Positions 8,046-15,932 of a stretch of DNA of 64,000 nt are shown here, in pieces. Position 1 is the first letter of the stretch. Each line of letters opens with the position of its first letter. This DNA is from Candidatus Bathyarchaeota archaeon (GTDB lineage: Archaea; Thermoproteota; Bathyarchaeia; TCS64): positions 62,001 through 126,000 of the forward strand of contig JAOZHO010000035.1 in the NCBI GenBank assembly GCA_026014875.1. Direction: 5' to 3'. A model generated the notes under the pieces. That model searched no databases. It had not been told where the DNA came from and saw only the letters and a program-made list of their open reading frames with translations. The position numbers and the translations under genes were made by a program.

Positions 8046-10078
8046 AGGTCCCGACTGTATGCATATACTGCGGGGTAGGGTGTAGACTTTTCCTCGTGGT
8101 CCGCGACGGGAAAGTGATCAGGGTTCTCCCCCATCAGGAGACCCCGGGCGAGGGGAAGCTCTGCATCAAGGGGTGGAGCGCCCACGAGTTCGTCCATCAT
8201 CCAGAGAGGTTGACCACTCCACTGATCAAGGAAGGACAGGGTTTCAGGGAGGCGACCTGGGATGAAGCCCTCGACAGAGTCTCAGAGGAACTTGGAAAAG
8301 CCAAGGGTCGTCACGGGAGCGACTCCCTGGGGTTCCTTTCCTCTGCCAAGACCACCAACGAGGAGAACTACCTGATGCAGAAGCTGGCCCGGGCCGTCAT
8401 CGGGACCAACAACATCGACCACTGCGCTAGACTATGCCACGCGAGCACCGTCACGGGGCTGGTATCGTCCTTCGGGAGCGGTGCAATGACCAACTCCCAG
8501 GAGGACATCGAGGAGGCCGACGTGATCTTCGTGATCGGATCCAACACCTCGGAGCAGCACCCCCTCATCGCGAGACGGATGATAAAGGCCGCGAAGAAAG
8601 GGACCAGAATCATCGTGGCGGACCCCCGGGAGATCGGCCTCACAGCCCATGCAGTACTACATCTCAAGCACAGACCTGGGTCCGATGTTGCGCTCTTGAA
8701 TGGGATGATGAACGTGATCCTTGAAGAGGGTCTCCAGGACGATACGTTCATCGATTCCCGCACAGAAGGGTATGAAGAATTCAGGAAAACGATCAGGAGA
8801 TACTCCCCCGAACTGGTGGAGCCGATAACGGGAGTACCCGCGGGAGATATCAGGGAGGCGGCGCGGCTGTTCGGGGAGGCGGGTAAAGCCGCCATCTTTT
8901 TCTCCATGGGGATAACCCAGCACACCACAGGCGTCGACAACGTCGTCTCGACAGCCAATCTGGCGATGCTCACAGGAAACGTGGGGACGCCCGGGACGGG
9001 GGTCAACCCCCTCAGAGGCCAGAATAACGTCCAGGGGGCATGCGATATGGGGGGTCTTCCGGGTTATCTACCGGGTTATGTCAGAGTCAAGGACGATGTG
9101 AGGCGGGGGCCTATCGGGGAGGCATGGGGATGCACCCTTCCGACGATGAAGGGGCTCACCCTCATGGAGATGATCAACGAGTGCGGCGACGGTATCCGCG
9201 CCATGTTCATCATGGGGGAGAACCCTATGCTATCCGACCCAGACACCAACCACGTGAGGGAGCAGCTCGGTAAACTCGACTTCCTTGTGGTCTCCGAGCT
9301 CTTCATGAGCGAGACCGCCAAGTTGGCGGATGTGGTTCTTCCCGCTGCTAGCTTTGCGGAGAAAGACGGGACCTTCACGGCTACAGATAGGCGTATCCAG
9401 ATGATCAGGAAGGCTGTCGATCCTGTAGGTGGCAGCCACCCCGATTGGGTGATTATCTCGGATATATCTAGGCGATTAGGGTTCCAGATGAACTACGAAT
9501 CCCCATCGGATATCATGGATGAAATAGCCAGCCTTGGGGGGATATACGGCGGCGTCAGCCATGAGAGGCTGGAGAATGAGGATTTACGATGGCCATGCCC
9601 CCACAAGGAGCACCCCGGGACCCGGATCCTCCATCAGGACAAGTTCAGCCGGGGTCTAGGAAAGTTTCAGACGATAGAATACAAGCCTCCAGCCGAGGAG
9701 CCCGACGAGGAGTATCCCTACATCCTGACGACGGGGAGGCTCCTCTTCCACTGGCACACTGGAACCATGACGAGGAGGTCCGAGACCCTGACGGAACAAG
9801 TGAACGAGGCGATAATGGAGATAAACCCCGCAGACGCCCGCATCGTTGGCGTGGTAGACGGGGACACAGTCAAGGTCACGAGCAGGCGAGGCGAGATCTC
9901 CCTAAAGGCCTGGGTTACGGACAGCATCAAGGAAGGTGTGGTCTTCATACCCTTCCACTTCGCGGAGGCCGCCGCCAACGTATTGACCAATCCCGCTTAT
10001 GATCCCTTGGCGAAGATACCCGAGTTGAAGGTCTGCGCGGTGAGAGTGGACCGGATCAAAGATGGACGAACAGAGTAG
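8042..10078 (+). CDS. fdhA: Formate dehydrogenase alpha subunit (molybdopterin oxidoreductase)
   Basis: 678 residues, the size of FdhA/FdhF. Cys7, Cys10, Cys14 and Cys41 (CIYCGVGC and LCIKG) bind a [4Fe-4S] cluster. The metal ligand position is Cys132 in DHCARLCHASTV, encoded by TGC, where selenoproteins have selenocysteine; the following His of the formate site is present. The middle has the bis-MGD-binding ADPR and GTGVNPLRGQNNVQGACDMG segments, and the C-terminus is the molydopterin-binding barrel. It probably oxidises formate, or reduces CO2, and exchanges electrons with HdrBC. An FdhB flavin subunit is not encoded nearby. Confidence 0.85.
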   Translation: MKVPTVCIYCGVGCRLFLVVRDGKVIRVLPHQETPGEGKLCIKGWSAHEFVHHPERLTTPLIKEGQGFREATWDEALDRVSEELGKAKGRHGSDSLGFLSSAKTTNEENYLMQKLARAVIGTNNIDHCARLCHASTVTGLVSSFGSGAMTNSQEDIEEADVIFVIGSNTSEQHPLIARRMIKAAKKGTRIIVADPREIGLTAHAVLHLKHRPGSDVALLNGMMNVILEEGLQDDTFIDSRTEGYEEFRKTIRRYSPELVEPITGVPAGDIREAARLFGEAGKAAIFFSMGITQHTTGVDNVVSTANLAMLTGNVGTPGTGVNPLRGQNNVQGACDMGGLPGYLPGYVRVKDDVRRGPIGEAWGCTLPTMKGLTLMEMINECGDGIRAMFIMGENPMLSDPDTNHVREQLGKLDFLVVSELFMSETAKLADVVLPAASFAEKDGTFTATDRRIQMIRKAVDPVGGSHPDWVIISDISRRLGFQMNYESPSDIMDEIASLGGIYGGVSHERLENEDLRWPCPHKEHPGTRILHQDKFSRGLGKFQTIEYKPPAEEPDEEYPYILTTGRLLFHWHTGTMTRRSETLTEQVNEAIMEINPADARIVGVVDGDTVKVTSRRGEISLKAWVTDSIKEGVVFIPFHFAEAAANVLTNPAYDPLAKIPELKVCAVRVDRIKDGRTE

Positions 10079-10084
10079 GGCCGG

Positions 10085-10282
10085 TCACATCTTCTCAAGC
10101 ATGAAGCTGAAGCCCCCCCCGCAAATCGGGACCTCGGGGGATTTCCCCGTCTCCAATGCCGCCTCGAATAGTTCATGACTCCTTGTTCTGATACTCTTAG
10201 CCGCCTCGAAGCGGGTAAGAGGCATCGAGTTCTCCTCGAGGCCCTCTATCTCGAAATATGTGACATGGCTGCCTAGGGACAA
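10085..10282 (-). CDS. Small hypothetical protein with an Rpo6-like motif
   Basis: 65 residues from a TTG start. Codon use matches the GC-rich neighbours rather than the AT-rich lpd that follows. Residues 21-36 (MPLTRFEAAKSIRTRS) resemble the LTR(F/Y)E-A-R segment of RNA polymerase subunit Rpo6/omega, but the rest, ending GGGFSFMLEKM, does not continue that family, so no function is assigned. It converges on fdhA 6 bp away. Confidence 0.45.
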   Translation of the reverse strand: MSLGSHVTYFEIEGLEENSMPLTRFEAAKSIRTRSHELFEAALETGKSPEVPICGGGFSFMLEKM

Positions 10283-10470
10283 AAAACACTTGTTTTAATG
10301 CGTTTTCCATAGCATTACATTAACAAAAGGGGCAGTGAAAAATATCGTTTTTTTCAATGTTAAAAAAAATTATCTCAACTATAATAATTGAAAGTGTGAG
10401 AGTAAAAGATAAAAATATTGGTGAAATTACATCAGCAATCCAAATATTTTAAACATTTACCAATATCAAA

Positions 10471-11832
10471 TCAAGCCCTAAGAACAGCTTCCCATATCAG
10501 TTCTGATAGTGTTGGATGCGCGTGAATAGTCTTGATTATGTCTTCAACTTTAACATTTAGTTTTAATCCCAATGACATTTCACCTATTAATTCGCTCGCA
10601 TGTGGAGCGATTATCTGTGCCCCCAGTAACTCGCGTGTTTTCTTATTGAAAATAATTTTCATGAATCCATTTTTCTGTCCTAAGGTTAAAGCTCTCCCAT
10701 TAGCTCTTAGTGGAGTTTGAGCTGTTCCCACATCATCATGTTCTTCCTCGGCTTCATCTTCGGAATATCCAATGAATGCTACCTCAGGATAAGTAAATAC
10801 ACATCTTGGGATAATTTCATATTTTATCGATACGTCTCTTCCAGTAACATTTTCACCTGCAACCCTACCCTCATGCATAGCAACGTGCGCCAACATCGAT
10901 TTTCCGACAACGTCACCTACAGCATAGATGTTTTCCGTGGTTGTCCTCATATGATCATCCACAATTATGGATCCTCTATTCATTTCAACTAATTTTTCTA
11001 AGCCAAGTTCCTTTGTATTAGGGGATCTGCCTGTGGCGATAAGAACTAGGTCTCCTTTAACCTCTTCTTCGTCTTCTAGATTAAGGATTAGCTCATTATT
11101 AATCCTTGAAATCTCATTTACACTTGTATCTGTTAATATGTTGATGCCTTGTTCTTCGAGTATATTTCTAAGGTAGAGGGTTACTTCTTCATCTTCTCTT
11201 GGAAGAATGTCTGGCATCATCTCAATTATAGTGACCTCAGATCCTAAAGACCGGAATATGGTGGCCCATTCTAGGCCAATTGGTCCTGCTCCTATGATGA
11301 TCAATCTGTTAGGTTTTCGATAATTTTTAAAAAGTGAGTCGCTTGTAAACACACCATCGTTATCTGAACCAGTTATTGGGGGGATCCAAGGGGAGGCCCC
11401 AGTCGCAATAATTATTTTTTTAGTTTCGATAAGTGTCTCATTGTGATTATTTGTCAATAATACTGTTTTATTATCAACTAATCTCCCCGTACCCTTTAGA
11501 ACCTCTACTCCGCTAACCCTCAGCATTTCCTCTATTTGGAAACGAATCTCACCTGCCACTTTTTCAGCATATTGCATCATCTTTGAAAAATCAAGTTCGG
11601 AATCATCTAAACCTATATTATAGTTCTTCAATTGACTGGAATCTAGCAAAGTCTGTCCAATGTGTATTAGTGTCTTAGTTGGAATACACCCTCTATTAAC
11701 GCAGACACCTCCAATTAGATCTTTCTCTATCAGTTTTACATTTGCTCCTAACTGAGAAGCGCGACTAGCAGCCATATATCCCCCCGGTCCCCCTCCTATG
11801 ATAGTAACATCAGTTTGGATTATCTTTTTCAT
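10471..11832 (-). CDS. lpd: Dihydrolipoamide dehydrogenase (E3)
   Basis: A flavoprotein disulfide reductase of 453 residues that reoxidises dihydrolipoamide with NAD+. It has the N-terminal FAD loop GGGPGGYMAA, the redox-active pair in GGVCVNRGCIPTK, the NAD loop GAGPIGLEWA, the second FAD motif YAVGDV, and the C-terminal His-Glu pair in IHAHPTLSELIWEA. The ATG at 11832 has an AGGTGA ribosome-binding site; the frame extends further upstream but only into the NDH-2 remnant. The gene is strikingly AT-rich next to its neighbours, which points to acquisition by transfer. No 2-oxoacid dehydrogenase or glycine-cleavage partner is seen here. Confidence 0.9.
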   Translation of the reverse strand: MKKIIQTDVTIIGGGPGGYMAASRASQLGANVKLIEKDLIGGVCVNRGCIPTKTLIHIGQTLLDSSQLKNYNIGLDDSELDFSKMMQYAEKVAGEIRFQIEEMLRVSGVEVLKGTGRLVDNKTVLLTNNHNETLIETKKIIIATGASPWIPPITGSDNDGVFTSDSLFKNYRKPNRLIIIGAGPIGLEWATIFRSLGSEVTIIEMMPDILPREDEEVTLYLRNILEEQGINILTDTSVNEISRINNELILNLEDEEEVKGDLVLIATGRSPNTKELGLEKLVEMNRGSIIVDDHMRTTTENIYAVGDVVGKSMLAHVAMHEGRVAGENVTGRDVSIKYEIIPRCVFTYPEVAFIGYSEDEAEEEHDDVGTAQTPLRANGRALTLGQKNGFMKIIFNKKTRELLGAQIIAPHASELIGEMSLGLKLNVKVEDIIKTIHAHPTLSELIWEAVLRA

Positions 11833-11837
11833 TTTTT

Positions 11838-12251
11838 TCACCTGAATTCGTACATAATCTCTCTTTGGAGAGCGCACGCACGCGCGGGAGTATTCCTTCG
11901 TCGCTCTTGTCCTCGGGCTATAACGCATATATCGTAGGGGATATCGCCCTTGTCCGAAGTGACTATCTTCCCTTCAGTGTCTATGTTTTGGACCGACGCT
12001 TGACGGAAATCCACTCTCTTGCTCAGAATTCTCGAAAGGGGGGAAATGATCTCCTTTTCCTCGTATTCGAGGTTGCAGACCTCATGAATTTGGTATAAGA
12101 GTTGATTATAGTCGTTCTCATCGAGCAGTTTGATACGTGCTTCGGAAGGTTTAAGACGGCGCCCGAGTCCATGTGCCACTCGCAGCCCAGCGACGCCGGC
12201 CCCAAGCATGAGGCTTCTCTTTGGGTCTCTGACCATCATAGATATCTCCAA
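11838..12251 (-). pseudogene. Truncated NADH dehydrogenase (NDH-2-type) remnant
   Basis: The first 110 or so residues match the N-terminus of a type II NADH dehydrogenase/FAD oxidoreductase: GAGVAGLRVAHGL, LDENDYNQLLYQIHEV, and a YDICVIARG where family members read on into an ALGS-type loop. After about 11915 the similarity stops and the frame continues in arginine-rich sequence to a stop at 11838. Family members are near 380 residues, so more than two thirds is missing. The break lies exactly at the AT-rich lpd gene, suggesting that arrival of lpd removed the 3' part. Confidence 0.65.
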
Positions 12252-12895
12252 ATCTCCCTGTACGTTGGTGGCACCTGATATTTAACTGGATAGCCGCCTA
12301 TCCATCAGGATCTTTTTAGCTATTGATCGCCAGTCAAGGTGTAAATTGCATGTTTTTTAAGGGCTATCCTATCCCACGAAGTTTTTCTTTTGGCCATCTG
12401 ATCCTGCGGTGCAGATAAAGTGCTTTGCGAGGTCGTTCTCTTCCTCTTGAATGCAGGCCCCACAAAGACCGTCCATCTCCCGCTGAATCTTCACACTGAC
12501 CTCGCTTTCGCAAAACCATTCCTCAGTCTCCACAGCTATGCAGGTTGGTCAATTTTGATATCTACATAATTGAAGCACTGATTCAGATAGGTGTAGATCA
12601 GCGGTGAACCATTCTCGATCATCTCCAGATCGATGCCGTCCTGTCTAGTCAGGTCTCTCGTTGAATCCTGAGTATTTTAACTGTTATGAAATCTAAACGC
12701 CTCTCCATTTAGAGAGAAAAAGGATTAGCGGCAGGGTCTTTCCATCATGTGTCGAATGGAGTGCCCCACATATACGAAGCAGCAGTACTTCTGCTGGTTT
12801 ATGCCACCCAAATCGAGGATTTGTAGCGTGTGACACATGTTTGATATTAGAAAGCATTAAAATCACTGGCGATAAAATAGAGGGGATTGCGAACA
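12252..12895. other. Gene-poor spacer with a decayed small gene
   Basis: Between the NDH-2 remnant and the next reductase there is no intact gene. A frameshifted small reading frame occupies 12369-12669 on the minus strand. The rest is spacer carrying the promoter of the downstream gene. Confidence 0.4.
12369..12669 (-). pseudogene. Frameshifted small cysteine-containing ORF
   Basis: Two adjacent minus-strand frames read like one protein. The upstream frame gives LEMIENGSPLIYTYLNQC and stops at a TAG. The other frame overlaps it at that point and gives CIAVETEEWFCESEV, LCGACIQEEEN and HFIC before a stop at 12369. One frameshift near 12540 would join them. Cysteine spacing suggests a small metal-binding protein. 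The family is not recognised. Confidence 0.35.
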
Positions 12896-14269
12896 ATGGG
12901 TGAAAAGAAGACTCAGGAATCGCGTAGAATCGTGATAATTGGCCTCGGGACTGGTGGTCTCTACTCATCGAGGGCCGCTACACGGTATGATCGGAATGTC
13001 GGGGTTACCGTCGTGGAGAGGCGTGAATACGACATGTTCTCTCCCTGCGGACTACCTTACGCAATCGAGGGAATCGTGGACAGCTTCGAAGATCTTAAGC
13101 ACACAGTCCCCTCGACTAGGCAGCTCAATAAATTGCTTAGACATGAAGCTCTTTCGATCGATACGGAGGGTAAGAGAGTCCAAGTGGAAAATCTTGAGAC
13201 CGGAGAGGTCTCATGGATCGGCTATGATTCCCTCATATTATCTATGGGGAGCCAACCCATCATCCTGCCCATACCCGGGGCTAGAGAGTTCTTGGGCCGC
13301 GGAGTGCACGTGGTCACCAATCCAGACAACGCAGAAGAGCTCAGGGACGAGGCGCTGAAGTCCAAGAAAGCCGTGGTCGTCGGCGGAGGCGCAATAGGGC
13401 TGGAGATAGCCTTCGCGTTGAAAGAGCTGGGGCTGGAGGTCTGGGTCACCAAGAGGAGCCCTCCACCTTTCCCCCGGAACTTGGACCCCGATATGGGAAA
13501 GATCATCCGTGAATACCTTGACTCCCAGGGGCTCCACATCCTCTTCGGAAAGGGGATCGACTCAGTCAACGGCGAGGATCACATCGAATCCGTCGTGATT
13601 GCAGGTGAGACCATACCCACAGACATCGTCGTTATGGCGGTCGGCGTAAGGCCGGCGTCAGAGCTTGGGGAGAAGGCCGGATTGGAAACTGAGAGGGGTG
13701 CTTTAGTGGTCGACGAGAGGATGGAGACCAGCGTCAAGGACGTCTACGCAATAGGCGACTGCGCCCAGTCGTTCAGCGGCGTCGACGGAAAACCCTCATA
13801 CGTCGCCCTAGCCACGACCGCCTTCAAACAGGCAACGGTTGCCGGCGTGAACGCCGCCGGTGGCAACATGGTCTTCGGGGGCAACCTCGGCACATTCGTC
13901 TCCTTCATCGGGAACCTCGAGGTCTCCTGCACAGGATACAACTCGACTGCAGCAGAGAGGAACGGCTTCAAGGTAGTGACTGGAAGAGCAAACATGGCGA
14001 CCAAACCCAACTGGATGCCGGGGGCTAAGGACATCTCCGTGAAGCTGGTGGTCGACGCCGGGACGGGGCGTATTCTTGGCGGTCAGGCGATCGGTGAGGA
14101 GGGAGCGGCTTGGAGGATGAACGTTGTGGCTCTGGCGATCAAGCAGAAGATGACGATTCGGGAGTTCAGCACCATCGAGCTTGCCTACTGCCCTGCGGTG
14201 TCAGAAGTGTATGATCCCTTGTTGGTCGCAGCTGACATAGCTATAAGGCGGCTTTCCAGGGCTCGATAG
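12896..14269 (+). CDS. CoA-disulfide reductase / NADH oxidase-family flavoprotein
   Basis: A 457-residue FAD and NAD(P)H-dependent oxidoreductase. It has an N-terminal FAD loop (GLGTGGLYSSRAA), the single conserved redox cysteine of the Nox/Npx/CoADR group in FSPCGLPYAI, the NAD(P) loop GGGAIGLEIAFAL, the second FAD motif YAIGDC and a C-terminal dimerisation domain ending with AYCPAVSEVYDPL. Members reduce CoA disulfide, oxygen, peroxide or polysulfide; the substrate is not decidable here. The ATG at 12896 has an AGGGG ribosome-binding site. Confidence 0.85.
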   Translation: MGEKKTQESRRIVIIGLGTGGLYSSRAATRYDRNVGVTVVERREYDMFSPCGLPYAIEGIVDSFEDLKHTVPSTRQLNKLLRHEALSIDTEGKRVQVENLETGEVSWIGYDSLILSMGSQPIILPIPGAREFLGRGVHVVTNPDNAEELRDEALKSKKAVVVGGGAIGLEIAFALKELGLEVWVTKRSPPPFPRNLDPDMGKIIREYLDSQGLHILFGKGIDSVNGEDHIESVVIAGETIPTDIVVMAVGVRPASELGEKAGLETERGALVVDERMETSVKDVYAIGDCAQSFSGVDGKPSYVALATTAFKQATVAGVNAAGGNMVFGGNLGTFVSFIGNLEVSCTGYNSTAAERNGFKVVTGRANMATKPNWMPGAKDISVKLVVDAGTGRILGGQAIGEEGAAWRMNVVALAIKQKMTIREFSTIELAYCPAVSEVYDPLLVAADIAIRRLSRAR

Positions 14270-14392
14270 TCGAGTGCCCCGACCCTTCTTTTCTCTCAAC
14301 ATTTTGAGACATTCACTATGTTTAATGTAACGTCTCCATTACTTGTGTCGACTACTTTATTATCTACTAAGATACAAAAATTACTGAATCTT

Positions 14393-14749
14393 ATGGAAGT
14401 ATATTTGTATGTAAATGCGAGGTTAAAGGCTTCATATCCTTACATCACCTTCGCGCTGCTTTTTTCGTTGTTATTGTTCGAGGCCTATCCCGTTTCAGTT
14501 CCTTTCGAGAGAGGGATAGAGATCGTGAAGAGCAGAGGATATGAGCTGAATGGGGACGTCAGCTTGACCCGGACTGAGGCGAACATCAAGGTCTCTGGGA
14601 GACCTATGAAGGAGTTCCTCCGGCTCTGCGAGGCGATGCGTTCTGAAGAGGGAGTGGTCCGGGTTTTCTCCGATATGGACGCGAGGGTGCTCTTCCTCGT
14701 CTTCCCTGATTCCGAGGAGGGGCAGTTGATCGTGTGCAGGTTTAGATGA
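14393..14749 (+). CDS. Hypothetical membrane-anchored small protein
   Basis: About 118 residues with one hydrophobic N-terminal segment (YITFALLFSLLLFEAYPV), then a soluble alpha/beta-like domain (GYELNGDVSLTRTEANIKVSG, VVRVFSDMDARVLFLVF). The open frame begins at 14318, but the ATG at 14393 gives a normal membrane anchor. Not recognised. It lies between the flavoprotein and the diaminopentanoate-dehydrogenase-like gene. Confidence 0.5.
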   Translation: MEVYLYVNARLKASYPYITFALLFSLLLFEAYPVSVPFERGIEIVKSRGYELNGDVSLTRTEANIKVSGRPMKEFLRLCEAMRSEEGVVRVFSDMDARVLFLVFPDSEEGQLIVCRFR

Positions 14750-14786
14750 GGAGAGCGGACGGTTACCGGTCAGGGCTCTCAAGATA

Positions 14787-14797
14787 GATATATAATC
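14787..14797 (+). promoter_or_regulatory. TATA box of the DAPDH-like gene
   Basis: GATATATAATC is centred about 37 bp before the ATG at 14829. A GAGAGGT ribosome-binding site follows at about 14816-14822, so this transcript would have a short leader rather than none. Confidence 0.6.
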
Positions 14798-14828
14798 CAT
14801 CTGCACCCTTTATTTGAGAGGTCCGAAA

Positions 14829-15860
14829 ATGGAATCGGTTAAAGTCGTTTCTTACGGGGTCGGTGTAATCGGGAGGCGCTTGGCGAGGCACCTGCTCACC
14901 AAGAAAGGAGTGGAGATCGTCGGGGCCATCGACATCAACCCTGCGATCGTCGGCAAGGATCTGGGGGAGGTCCTGGGCGTCGATAAGCTGGGGGTCGTCA
15001 TCTCGAATGACACCGACGGAGTCCTGTCCACGACCAAGCCTGACATCGTCTGCCATACCACCATGTCCTACTTGAGGCAGACCTACGATCAGTTCGCCCA
15101 GATCCTCAAGCACGGTGTGAATATCGTTTCCACCTGCGAGGAGCTGGCTTATCCCTATGCAACGGAGGAGGGGGGAGAGTACGCCGAGAAGCTCGATGAG
15201 TTGGCCAAGGAGAGCGGCGCCACACTATTGGGGACGGGGATCAACCCTGGATTCTTGATGGACACCCTTCCCATATTCCTGACGGGGGTCTGCACCAGAG
15301 TCGATGACATCTACATAACGCGGCAGATGGACGCCGCCACGCGCAGGGTCCCCTTCCAGAAAAAGATCGGTGCGGGGCTCAGCGTGGAGGAGTTCAATGA
15401 GAAGATCGCCACTCATGAGATCACAGGCCACGTTGGCCTCGAGCAGTCGATCCAGATGATCGCCGACGCTGTGGGCTGGGAGCTTGACGAGATCAAGGTG
15501 GATCAGGTCCAGCCAGTGGTGCTCGACAAGGATGTTGCTAGCGACGCTATCGAGGTTCCCAAGGGGCACAACGCGGGCTCGATGCAGATGGCATACGGGG
15601 TGAAGGGGGGAGAGGCACTCATCACCATGGACTTCAAAGCCTACATCGGGGCCCCGGAGGAGTTCGACAGCGTCACCATCCGGGGGGAGCCCCCCATAAA
15701 CGAGAAGACGTCGCCCTGCGTCCACGGGGACTTTGGAACCATCGCGATCACCGCGAACATGATGCCCCAGGTGATCAACTCGGGTCCGGGCTTCAAGACC
15801 ATGGTGGACATGCCGCCGCCCCATGCTACCTCGGCCCACATGAGAAAGTACATCAAGTGA
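14829..15860 (+). CDS. 2,4-diaminopentanoate dehydrogenase-like oxidoreductase
   Basis: 343 residues. It has an N-terminal Rossmann domain (YGVGVIGRRLARHL) of the dihydrodipicolinate-reductase type, followed by the C-terminal domain of the Ord/2,4-diaminopentanoate dehydrogenase family (GTGINPGFLMDTLP; HVGLEQSIQMIADAVGW). Characterised members act in ornithine fermentation. Relatives without other ornithine genes are common, and none of those genes occur here, so the substrate is inferred only to be an amino-acid-like compound. Confidence 0.7.
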   Translation: MESVKVVSYGVGVIGRRLARHLLTKKGVEIVGAIDINPAIVGKDLGEVLGVDKLGVVISNDTDGVLSTTKPDIVCHTTMSYLRQTYDQFAQILKHGVNIVSTCEELAYPYATEEGGEYAEKLDELAKESGATLLGTGINPGFLMDTLPIFLTGVCTRVDDIYITRQMDAATRRVPFQKKIGAGLSVEEFNEKIATHEITGHVGLEQSIQMIADAVGWELDEIKVDQVQPVVLDKDVASDAIEVPKGHNAGSMQMAYGVKGGEALITMDFKAYIGAPEEFDSVTIRGEPPINEKTSPCVHGDFGTIAITANMMPQVINSGPGFKTMVDMPPPHATSAHMRKYIK

Positions 15861-15932
15861 CATCCCCTTATCGCCGAGGGGCCATCATTTTTTCCCAATG
15901 TTTTAGTCCTCGAAATCAGCATATAGACAGGG

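Noticed and set aside
8420-8450. Possible selenocysteine in FdhA
   Set aside because: The metal-ligand codon is TGC (cysteine), not TGA, and the frame is continuous.
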